Origin: Krasilnikovia cinnamomea
GTDB taxonomy: Bacteria; Actinomycetota; Actinomycetes; Mycobacteriales; Micromonosporaceae
Direction: 5' to 3'
NCBI RefSeq assembly: GCF_004217545.1
Contig: NZ_SHKY01000001.1
Span: forward strand, 806,001-870,000
DNA: 64,000 bases
In this document: positions 55,692 to 62,617 of the stretch, one piece after another
How the letters are laid out: every line of letters begins with the position of its first letter
How positions within the stretch are numbered: position 1 is the first letter of the stretch
Notes under the pieces: model-generated
What the model saw: only the letters and a program-made list of their open reading frames with translations
The model's database searches: none
What the model was told of the DNA's origin: nothing
Position numbers and translations under genes: made by a program

Positions 55692-56018
55692 TCAGCGCGA
55701 GATCCGCACCTTCACGGCGTCCTGGGTGACGCTGTCCAGGCTCACCTGCAGGCCCGCCACGTCGACGGCGGACTGGCCGGTGGTGAGCTGGATCTGCTCA
55801 CCGGCCACCTCCAGCGTCACGGTGTCCCCGTCGGCCCGGACGAAACGCGCGTCGACGCCGAGGACGCTGGCGCTCGCCTCCGTGCTGCGCTCCAGGGTCA
55901 CCGTGCAGGCGTCGACGCCGCAGTCCACGTTGTCGCCGCCGCAGCCGGACAGCAGGGCGACGGCGAGGACGGCGCTGGTCAGCAGGGCGGCGCTACGGCG
56001 CGCGGGGCGGATCCACAT
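55692..56018 (-). CDS. Small secreted lipoprotein
   Basis: 108 aa. Signal peptide MWIRPARRSAALLTSAVLAVALLSGC ends in the lipobox LLSGC, followed by a small beta-rich domain with two further cysteines (DCGVDAC). No known family. It lies between the MscS gene and a NagZ-like gene. RBS weak; start chosen from the signal peptide. Confidence 0.75.
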   Translation of the reverse strand: MWIRPARRSAALLTSAVLAVALLSGCGGDNVDCGVDACTVTLERSTEASASVLGVDARFVRADGDTVTLEVAGEQIQLTTGQSAVDVAGLQVSLDSVTQDAVKVRISR

Positions 56019-56038
56019 CCCGACCAGGATACGCGGGC

Positions 56039-56086
56039 CGCGCCACCGCACCACCCGGCGGCGCTGCGGGGCGGTGCGGTGGCGCG
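56039..56086 (-). terminator. 14-bp hairpin after the NagZ-like gene
   Basis: Arms CGCGCCACCGCACC and GGTGCGGTGGCGCG, twelve bases downstream of the stop at 56098 on the minus strand. Confidence 0.8.
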
Positions 56087-56097
56087 GAGGGTAGGGA

Positions 56098-57684
56098 TCA
56101 GGCCGCCACGGGCTCCGGCGTGGGCACGGTCGATCCGGCGATGACCTCGGTGGCGGCGAGCCCGCAGGCGCGGGTGGCGCCGTACGTGGCGACGTGCACG
56201 CCGCCGCTGACCGCGACCGGGACACCCATCTCCACGACGATCGCGTCCGGCCGCACGGCGAGGGTGTGCGCGAGCGCCCCGGCGATCCAGGGGTGCCGGT
56301 GCGCGTCGCGGACCACGAGCACCAGCGGGCGACCGGCGGCACCCGCCAGCACCGGGGCGGCGGGATCGGGCACCCCGGCGAGATCGTCGGCGTCGAGCCG
56401 GACCGCCGTGGTGCCGGGCATGCGCTCGGCCAGGGGACCGCCCACGCCCCACGGGGTCTCCGACCCGACCGCGATGTTGCGGGGCGGGGCGAACTCGACC
56501 ACGTGCGGCGCCTCGGTCAGCGGCAGGGCGGGGGCCGCCGCGCCGATGGTGATCTTGACGGCCCGCCGGGCGGCCGCCAGGCCCACCGCGGATCCGGCCT
56601 GCGCGGCGCCGATGGGGCCGGGCGCCGTCGGCGACCTGGCGGCGCGCGCGTCGGCGGCCGCGCGGGCGCCGGTGGCGATCTGGCTCACCTCGGTCCAGGC
56701 GGCCAGCCGGCGGACCCGCTCGGCGGCGTCCCGCAGTCGTTGTTCGCCGAGCTCGCCGGAGCGCACCGCCGCGACGATCGCGTCGCGCAACAGCACCGCG
56801 GTGTGCTCGTCGGCGTGGTCGCCGCCCACACAGATGGCGTCGGCGCCCGCGGCCAGCGCCCGCACGGCGGCACCCGCCAGCCCGTACCGTCGGCGCACAC
56901 CCTCCATCTCGATGCCGTCGGTGACGATGAGCCCGGTGAAGCCGAGTTCCTCGCGCAGCAGGCCGGTGAGGATGCGCCGGCTCAGCGTCGCGGGCAGCTC
57001 CGGATCCCAGGCGGGCACCAGCAGATGCCCGGTCATCACGGCCTGCACCCCGGCGGCGATCGCGGCACGGAACGGCAGCAGCTCACACGCGTCCAGCTCG
57101 GCCCGGCTGCGGTCGATCACGGGTACGGCGTGGTGCGAGTCCACATTGGTGTCACCGTGACCCGGGAAGTGCTTGGCACAGGCGGCCACCCCCGCCCGCT
57201 GCAGGCCGGTGACGAACGCGGCGCCGTGCCGGGCGACCAGGTGCGCGTCGGATCCGAACGCCCGTACGCCGATCACCGGGTTGTCCGGATTGGAATTGAC
57301 GTCGGTGTCGGGGGCGTAGTCCACAGTGATGCCCGCGTGGGCGAGGTCGAGCCCGAGGTCGTGGGCGACGACCTCGGTGACCGTGACGTCGTCGATCGCG
57401 CCGAGGGCCAGATTGCCCGGACGCGAGCTGCCGTAACGGGATTCGAGCCGGGTGACGTCACCGGCCTCCTCGTCGATCGCCACGATGACGTCCGGCCGTT
57501 CCGCGCGCAGTTGCGCGGTGAGCGCGGCGACCTGGGCCGCGGATTCGACGTTGCGGGCGAACAGCGCCACTCCACCGAGGCCCTCGGCGAGGCGGCGGCG
57601 CACCCAGTCCGGCGCGGTGGTGCCCACGAAGCCCGGCTGCAGCACGGTGGCGGCGAGTTCCGGCAAGTCCCCTTGTCGCGGCAT
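56098..57684 (-). CDS. Glycoside hydrolase family 3, NagZ-like
   Basis: 528 aa. It has the NagZ-type acid/base loop KHFPGHGDT with a His-Asp pair, and the nucleophile Asp in LIVTDGIEMEG; VAIDEEAGDVTRL is also typical. NagZ removes N-acetylglucosamine from muropeptides in cell-wall recycling; other GH3 substrates remain possible. About 200 C-terminal residues extend beyond the barrel. No signal peptide seen, so cytoplasmic. ATG 57684 follows CGGAGG; GTG 57714 would add 10 residues. Confidence 0.9.
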   Translation of the reverse strand: MPRQGDLPELAATVLQPGFVGTTAPDWVRRRLAEGLGGVALFARNVESAAQVAALTAQLRAERPDVIVAIDEEAGDVTRLESRYGSSRPGNLALGAIDDVTVTEVVAHDLGLDLAHAGITVDYAPDTDVNSNPDNPVIGVRAFGSDAHLVARHGAAFVTGLQRAGVAACAKHFPGHGDTNVDSHHAVPVIDRSRAELDACELLPFRAAIAAGVQAVMTGHLLVPAWDPELPATLSRRILTGLLREELGFTGLIVTDGIEMEGVRRRYGLAGAAVRALAAGADAICVGGDHADEHTAVLLRDAIVAAVRSGELGEQRLRDAAERVRRLAAWTEVSQIATGARAAADARAARSPTAPGPIGAAQAGSAVGLAAARRAVKITIGAAAPALPLTEAPHVVEFAPPRNIAVGSETPWGVGGPLAERMPGTTAVRLDADDLAGVPDPAAPVLAGAAGRPLVLVVRDAHRHPWIAGALAHTLAVRPDAIVVEMGVPVAVSGGVHVATYGATRACGLAATEVIAGSTVPTPEPVAA

Positions 57685-57817
57685 GAGCCCCGAACCTCCG
57701 GTGACGATCGACACGCGCTCCGGTGAGCGCGTCCCCAACTGACAACCGACAACCGTCATGGGCGCGGCGGACGGACCAATGGTCACACCCGGTCCGCGTT
57801 CAGTCAACAAACCTTTC

Positions 57818-57850
57818 TATTGGTACGGTGTCCGCGCCCGTTAGAGTTCT
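57818..57850 (+). promoter_or_regulatory. Promoter of a probable leaderless gene
   Basis: TTGGTA (57820-57825) and TAGAGT (57842-57847) with a 16-base spacer; the -10 is only seven bases from the GTG at 57855, which lacks an RBS, so the transcript is likely leaderless. Confidence 0.5.
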
Positions 57851-57854
57851 CGGC

Positions 57855-57986
57855 GTGCAGACCCCCCTCGCGGCAACCTCCGGCGTGGACTGGTCCGAAG
57901 TGCATGCCGTCCGGCTGCTCGGCGTCGCCCTCGCCGCGCTCATCCTGATCTGGGCGATTCGCCGCATGTTCGGCGGCAAACGCTGA
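57855..57986 (+). CDS. 43-residue single-span membrane protein
   Basis: VQTPLAATSGVDWSEVHAVR followed by a helix (LLGVALAALILIWAI) and a basic end RRMFGGKR. GTG 57855. Not assigned to a family. A strong hairpin follows. Confidence 0.6.
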   Translation: MQTPLAATSGVDWSEVHAVRLLGVALAALILIWAIRRMFGGKR

Positions 57987-58011
57987 CCCACTCCTGGGCG
58001 GCCCACGCAAC

Positions 58012-58048
58012 GGTCAAGGCCACCCCGGTGACCGGGGCGGCCTTGACC
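58012..58048. terminator. Hairpin terminator
   Basis: Arms GGTCAAGGCC and GGCCTTGACC, with an inner CCCCGG/CCGGGG pairing. Between convergent genes, so it may serve both. Confidence 0.8.
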
Positions 58049-58104
58049 GCGACAGCCGCCGAGGCGGCCAAATTGACTTCACCGCCGAGGCGGCCGAACC
58101 CGGG

Positions 58105-58662
58105 TCAGACGCCGATCCGGCCGTACCTGACCCTGCCGGGCTCGAAGATCGCCGCGAGCTTGACCCGGCTGCCGGGCTTCGGGGCGTGCCACACCTTCCC
58201 CTGACCGGCGTAGACGGCCACGTGGTAGGCGTGCCCGCCGCGAACCCAGAAGACCAGGTCGCCGGGGCGCCGCTGCGCCTTGGCCAGGCGGCGCACCTGG
58301 TGGAACTGGGCGTTCGCGGTGCGGCCCAGCTTCAGCTGCGCCTTGCGGTAGACGTATCCGGCCAGGCCGGAGCAGTCGAAGGCCTTCGGGCCGCCGGCGC
58401 CGAGCCGGTAGGGCTTGCCCTTTTGCGCCTTGGCGAACGCGACGATCCGCAGGCCCCGGGCCTTGGCCGCCGCGACGGCGCGCGCCTGAGCCGCGCGGGC
58501 CTTGGCGGCCCGCTGAGCCGCGGTCGCGTGCGACCCGGCCGCCCTGGAGTCCGCCGCCGCCGGCGACGGCGCCGCGGCACCCAGGGTGACGGTGGTTACC
58601 AGCGCTGCGGCCAGCCCGAACAGAGCGAGGCGACGCAGAACCGGCGGGTGGGAATGAGACAT
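58105..58662 (-). CDS. Secreted NlpC/P60 peptidoglycan hydrolase
   Basis: 185 aa endopeptidase of cell-wall stem peptides. A signal peptide (RLALFGLAAALVTTVTLGAAAPSPAAA) is followed by an Ala/Arg/Lys-rich helix and the catalytic domain with C97 (FDCSG), H147 (AYHVAVY) and polar third residue H159 (VWHAP). A c-di-AMP riboswitch lies directly upstream, as found for other actinobacterial wall hydrolases, so expression should fall or rise with c-di-AMP. Start ATG 58662. Confidence 0.93.
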   Translation of the reverse strand: MSHSHPPVLRRLALFGLAAALVTTVTLGAAAPSPAAADSRAAGSHATAAQRAAKARAAQARAVAAAKARGLRIVAFAKAQKGKPYRLGAGGPKAFDCSGLAGYVYRKAQLKLGRTANAQFHQVRRLAKAQRRPGDLVFWVRGGHAYHVAVYAGQGKVWHAPKPGSRVKLAAIFEPGRVRYGRIGV

Positions 58663-58679
58663 TCAGGCATCCTGATCCT

Positions 58680-58855
58680 TCAACCCGCGTGCGAGGTTAG
58701 CTGTCGGGTTAGGCCTTGAAGTGGCCCGCCACGCTCCGCGTGGCCGCACCCCCAGCCGGTGTCGGGCACCGGCACACTGGGTCCCCCGCTCCTGCCCATC
58801 GAAGTCACTGATAGGAGTCAGTCTTCGTTCGCACTCCCGGCGGGCAGGACTCCGC
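58680..58855 (-). ncRNA. c-di-AMP (ydaO/yuaA) riboswitch
   Basis: On the minus strand the leader of the NlpC/P60 gene holds the ydaO landmarks in order: TCCTGCCC (58849-58842) pairing with GGGCAGGA (58797-58790), GGGGGACCCA, CTGGGGGTG, then CCGACAGCTAACCTCG and GGGTTGAAGGATC at the 3' end. Spacing and order match the actinobacterial class that controls rpf and NlpC/P60 genes. It binds c-di-AMP. Exact ends are approximate. Confidence 0.88.
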
Positions 58856-58862
58856 GGCCGGA

Positions 58863-59245
58863 AGCAGCGACCCCGGGTTCGGGGTGCGCCCTTACCGTCG
58901 GCACGGGGGCGAACCGGCTCACCGCCACTGCGGTTGCATGGACCTCGCGACTCACGAACCCGACGCCCGGTCGGGTACCCGGCGGGACACGGCTGGTCCA
59001 AGACCCCCGGAAGCGGACGACCCGGGCAGGGGTCTGTGGCGTAGGTCACAGCCGAGCCCGCCGTCCGGCGGTGCCGGGAATCGGGACCCGGGCGGCAGAC
59101 GATACGGGCCCGGCCGGTCCCCGACATTCGCCGCGGTACCGGATGACGATTCGGTTCGGCGCAGCCCGGGTACGGATCCCGTCCGTTCCGGCAGGCGAGG
59201 AGAATGCACTCTCGGTCGCCGACAACCGTGGAAAGGACCACCCGA
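58863..59245. other. Gene-free region upstream of the riboswitch and the gene at 59246
   Basis: It holds divergent promoters, on the minus strand for the riboswitch and the hydrolase, on the plus strand for the small gene at 59246. A CRP-like site is at 59035. No supported gene. Confidence 0.5.
59035..59050. promoter_or_regulatory. CRP-like binding site
   Basis: TGTGGCGTAGGTCACA differs from the consensus TGTGA-N6-TCACA at one position. It lies about 180 bases upstream of the riboswitch. In mycobacteria and streptomycetes rpfA combines a CRP site and a ydaO riboswitch, so this arrangement is a parallel. Confidence 0.6.
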
Positions 59246-59749
59246 GTGACGGACCAACCGATGTACGCCAGCCTGGGCTACACCGACGCCGAATGGGGAC
59301 TGCTGACCGGCCTGCCGCAGTCGGTGCTGACCGCCGCCAGCGCCGCCAGCCTCGACGGGGCCCGCAAGACGCGCGCCGAGAACGCCGCCGGCCTCGACGA
59401 GATCGCGGACGCCCGGACCAGCAGCAGCCCGCTCGTCGCGGCGGTCGCCGCCGCCGTGGTGGACCGCGTCGGCGACCCCGAACTCGGCGAGGAACTGCCG
59501 GTCCTCGCCCCGGCCGACCCCGCCGGGTACGCCGGGGACGTGCTGGAGCGGGTCGGGCAGGCGGTCACGCTGCTGGCCGCCAAGGCCCCGGCCGAGGACG
59601 CCCGGACGTACCGGCACTGGCTCGTGGAGATCGCGGAATCGGTGGTCGGGGCCGCCTCCACCGGAGGTGTGCTCGGCATCGGCGCCGAGACGGTGACCGA
59701 CAGCGAGCGCCGGTTCCGCGACGAGCTGTCCGCCGCGCTCGCGGACTGA
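59246..59749 (+). CDS. Hypothetical soluble protein
   Basis: 167 aa, all-helical in appearance: YTDAEWGLLTGLPQSVLTAASAASLDGARKTRAENAAGLDEIADARTSSSPLVAAVAAAVVD. Alternating conserved-looking helices end in TDSERRFRDELSAALAD. No catalytic motif or signal. GTG 59246 follows AAAGGA. It ends 15 bases from the stop of the convergent glycosyltransferase. Function unknown. Confidence 0.7.
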   Translation: MTDQPMYASLGYTDAEWGLLTGLPQSVLTAASAASLDGARKTRAENAAGLDEIADARTSSSPLVAAVAAAVVDRVGDPELGEELPVLAPADPAGYAGDVLERVGQAVTLLAAKAPAEDARTYRHWLVEIAESVVGAASTGGVLGIGAETVTDSERRFRDELSAALAD

Positions 59750-59764
59750 TCACGCGCCGGGGCG

Positions 59765-60943
59765 CTACGCGACCGCCTCGGCGTCGGAGCGGCTCTCCAG
59801 CGCCGCGTACACGGCGCCGACCTGGGCCGCCGCCCGCTGCCAGGAGTACGCCTGGCGGGCCCGGTCCAGCGCGGCGGTCGCGTACGCGAACCGGCGCACC
59901 GGGTCGATGATCAGCCGGCGCAGCGTGCCCCCCAGCGCCTCGGGGTCGGCGGCTGGCACGAGATCACCGGTCAGGCCGTCCACCACGGTCTCCGGCAGCG
60001 CGCCGGACGCGACGCCCACCACGGGCACGCCGCACGCCATCGCCTCCAGCGGAGCCGCCTCGTACCGGTCCTGCCCGGGCGCGACGACGAACACGTCCGC
60101 CGAGCGGTACCAGGCCGGCAGGTCCGCCGAGGTGACGGCACCGACCAGGCGGACCCGGTCGGCGACCTGGCAGCGCACCGCGAGCTCGCGCAGCCGGGCG
60201 GCCTGCGGGTCGTCGGGCAGCCCGGCCGCGGGCGGGCCGCCGATCAGCACGAACTCCGCTCCCGGCACGGCCCGCATGGCCCGGACCACGGCGCCGTAGC
60301 CCGTACCGTCGGCCAGCCGCCCGACGGCCAGGATGCGGGGGCGGCGCGGGTCGCGCTCCGCCACCGGGCCGTCCGGGTTGAACCGCCGGCTGTCCACCCC
60401 GGCCGGGACGAAGGTGATCCGCGGGCGCGGCACCCCCCGGTCCACCAGTTCGCCTACCTCCTGCTGGCTGCGGGCGAGCACCCGATCGACGGCGCGGCCG
60501 AGCGCCCGCTCGTAGCCGGCCCGCGACGGGCCGTTGCCGCCCGGCTCGGCGGGGCCCGCGCCCAGCTCGTGGAACGACTGCACCACGGGTACGCCGATCC
60601 GGCGGGCCGCGGTCACCGCGGCGAGACCGCCCGTCCAGAAGTGCGCGTGCACCACGGCCGGCGCCCAGTCCCCGTCCCGCCAGGAGCGGCCCAGCCACCG
60701 CGCGAACTCACCCAGGCACGGCAGCCGCTCCTGGACGGGAAGCACCCGCGCCGGACCGGCGGGAACCCGTACCACCGGGACACCGCCCGGGGCCCGCACC
60801 ACGTCGGGCGCGGCGGGGTCGTCGCGCCGGGTGTGGATCCGTACGTCGTGGCCGAGCTCCGCCAGCGCCTCGGCCAGCTCCAGGACGTGCCGGCCGCCGG
60901 CGCCCAGGGAACCGGTGTTCTCCGAGATCATCGCGACGCGCAT
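59765..60943 (-). CDS. GT4 glycosyltransferase
   Basis: 392 aa. N-terminal MRVAMISENTGSLGAGGRHVLELAEALAELGHDV and C-terminal GQDRYEAAPLEAMACGVPVVGVASGALPETVVDGLTGDLV (E-x7-E) are GT4 features; donor is probably an NDP-sugar. ATG 60943 follows AGGAGG by four bases. It resembles actinobacterial mannosyl- or glucosyltransferases related to MshA, but the acceptor cannot be named. Stands alone. Confidence 0.88.
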   Translation of the reverse strand: MRVAMISENTGSLGAGGRHVLELAEALAELGHDVRIHTRRDDPAAPDVVRAPGGVPVVRVPAGPARVLPVQERLPCLGEFARWLGRSWRDGDWAPAVVHAHFWTGGLAAVTAARRIGVPVVQSFHELGAGPAEPGGNGPSRAGYERALGRAVDRVLARSQQEVGELVDRGVPRPRITFVPAGVDSRRFNPDGPVAERDPRRPRILAVGRLADGTGYGAVVRAMRAVPGAEFVLIGGPPAAGLPDDPQAARLRELAVRCQVADRVRLVGAVTSADLPAWYRSADVFVVAPGQDRYEAAPLEAMACGVPVVGVASGALPETVVDGLTGDLVPAADPEALGGTLRRLIIDPVRRFAYATAALDRARQAYSWQRAAAQVGAVYAALESRSDAEAVA

Positions 60944-61048
60944 GGGTCCTCCTCCAGCAGAGCAGCCTCCGGGAGGACGACCGGAGGAAGGCCGTGACAC
61001 TCGGTGCGATGTGCCCCGGCCAGCTCGGGATAAACCCGACCCGGCCCA

Positions 61049-61822
61049 TCAGAACGTGCGGAGTTTCAGGGCGGTGGCGGGTGCGCGAAGTTCCATGGCG
61101 TACCGGTCCGGAACGCGCGGCCAGGCGGCCGGAGCCAGCACCGACCCGGCGGGCACGGCGTCCCGCGCCGCCCACGGAGTCGTGACCGACCCGGCGCCGC
61201 CGCGCAGCCGCACCCGGACCGGGCTGGCGGCGGGTGCCCGTACGGTGATCGTCGCGGCCGGGCCGGTGACCGTGACCGGCACGGTGCCGCGCGGGCGGGG
61301 CAGCCGCACCTCGATCAGCCCGGCGGCGCCCACGTCCAGCCGCCGGATCCGCCCGTGGCTCAGGTCGAGGTGCTGCTCCCCCGCCCCCGCCGGAAGCCGC
61401 AGGTCCCAGCTGACCGTACGGTTCAGCGCGATCCCGACCGCGTCCGCGCCGTCGCCGCCGGTGGGCCGCAGGGCCAGGCGAAGCCGGCCGTCCATGCCCG
61501 TGACCCGCGGGGCCAGGCCCGACCCGGCCGGGGTGCTGATCCGGTAGAGCAGCCCAGGCAGGTCCGCCAGGCGCACGTCGACCCGGGAGGCCGCGTCCCC
61601 GACGACCAGCGACGCCCCACCGCGCCCGCGCAGCGGCGCCTCGACGACGTGGCCCGCCCCGGTTCCCGTGGGTACGGCGGTTCCCGTGGAGCTCCCGGCG
61701 GGTCCGGCGTGCTCGGCGGGTCCGGCGTGCTCGGCCGCGCCGGTGCACGCGGCCGCCGGAAGCACGGCCAGCAGAGCGGACAACAGCGCGGCCGGGCGGC
61801 GGCGGCTCAGCTCGCGGAACAC
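61049..61822 (-). CDS. Secreted lipoprotein, beta-rich
   Basis: 257 aa. Signal peptide RRRPAALLSALLAVLPAAAC with lipobox AAAC, a short repeat linker (AEHAGPAEHAGPAG), then a long beta-rich domain with regularly spaced strands (RVDVRLADLPGLLYRI, SWDLRLPAGAGEQHLDLSHGRIRRLDVGAAG) that resembles DUF4097-like adhesin folds in appearance. No catalytic motif. GTG 61822 lacks an RBS. Function unknown. Confidence 0.7.
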   Translation of the reverse strand: MFRELSRRRPAALLSALLAVLPAAACTGAAEHAGPAEHAGPAGSSTGTAVPTGTGAGHVVEAPLRGRGGASLVVGDAASRVDVRLADLPGLLYRISTPAGSGLAPRVTGMDGRLRLALRPTGGDGADAVGIALNRTVSWDLRLPAGAGEQHLDLSHGRIRRLDVGAAGLIEVRLPRPRGTVPVTVTGPAATITVRAPAASPVRVRLRGGAGSVTTPWAARDAVPAGSVLAPAAWPRVPDRYAMELRAPATALKLRTF

Positions 61823-61889
61823 GATCGGACAACGCGGAATCGGCCGAACGGGTGACGGCGTTTCGCCCGCATCGCGGCAGACTTGCCGG

Positions 61890-62090
61890 GTGCAGTCCGC
61901 AGGCTTCCTTTCCGACCGCCAGCGCCGGTTCGCGTGGCTCGGCTTCGTGCTGGCCGCGTTCCAGGCTCCGCTCGCGGCGAAGTTCACCGACGACGCGTCC
62001 TGGCTGTTCGCGCTGGTCGTGGCGCTCGTGGTTGCCACCGTGATCCTCGCCGACGACGTCCAACGGCGCCGCCCGGAACCAGCCGAATAG
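61890..62090 (+). CDS. Small two-span membrane protein
   Basis: 66 aa: a first hydrophobic stretch (FAWLGFVLAAFQAPLAAKF), a short loop TDDAS and a second (WLFALVVALVVATVILA), with a basic tail. GTG 61890 sits after CTTGCCGGG without a clear RBS. Divergent from the lipoprotein gene. Function unknown. Confidence 0.6.
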   Translation: MQSAGFLSDRQRRFAWLGFVLAAFQAPLAAKFTDDASWLFALVVALVVATVILADDVQRRRPEPAE

Positions 62091-62130
62091 TCATCGCGGT
62101 TCAACCGATCTGCACCGGTCGGGAGAACCT

Positions 62131-62520
62131 ATGGCTACCCGTGGCTTCCTACCGTCTCTTTCCATGACTGGCCTGTTCGGCGGCCACGCCGCCCGCGCTG
62201 CACTGCGCTCCGCCCATGCCTGCCTCGACGCCGTACACGCGTCGGTGGGAGTTTCCGGTTTCGCCGCGGCCGCGGAGTCCCCCGGCCTGCTGGCAGCCGT
62301 GGACCAGCACTCCGCCGGGATCCGGGAGAGCCTGTCCGCGGACAGCCGCCCGCTGACGGCCGTGGTCCTCGCCGCGTACGCCGAAGGCGTCCGGGAGGCC
62401 GCGTACAAGCACGGCTGGCGCGCGCCGGCCGACGGGATCGACTGGGAGGTGCAGGACTGGGTGCTGGTGCGCCTGCTGGCCGTGTGCACACTCGCCCGGA
62501 GCCTGCCCCCGCGCCGCTGA
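62131..62520 (+). CDS. Small conserved actinobacterial protein
   Basis: 129 aa, helical, with ARAALRSAHACLDAVHASVGVSGFAAAAESPGLLAAVDQHSAGIRESL and YAEGVREAA. The pattern SPGLLAAVDQHSA-IR reminds me of a short family listed as DUF6401; this is a tentative memory. ATG 62131 follows GGGAGA; ATG 62164 is an alternative. A perfect 13-bp hairpin follows. Confidence 0.65.
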   Translation: MATRGFLPSLSMTGLFGGHAARAALRSAHACLDAVHASVGVSGFAAAAESPGLLAAVDQHSAGIRESLSADSRPLTAVVLAAYAEGVREAAYKHGWRAPADGIDWEVQDWVLVRLLAVCTLARSLPPRR

Positions 62521-62560
62521 CCCGCGAGGCGGAAACACCGATCAGGCCGTACCGATCATG

Positions 62561-62589
62561 GGCCGGTGCCGGAATCTCCGGCACCGGCC
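62561..62589. terminator. Perfect hairpin terminator
   Basis: Arms GGCCGGTGCCGGA and TCCGGCACCGGCC around ATC, between convergent genes. Confidence 0.85.
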
Positions 62590-62617
62590 TTCGTCCGTCC
62601 GCTACCTCGTCGTCCGC

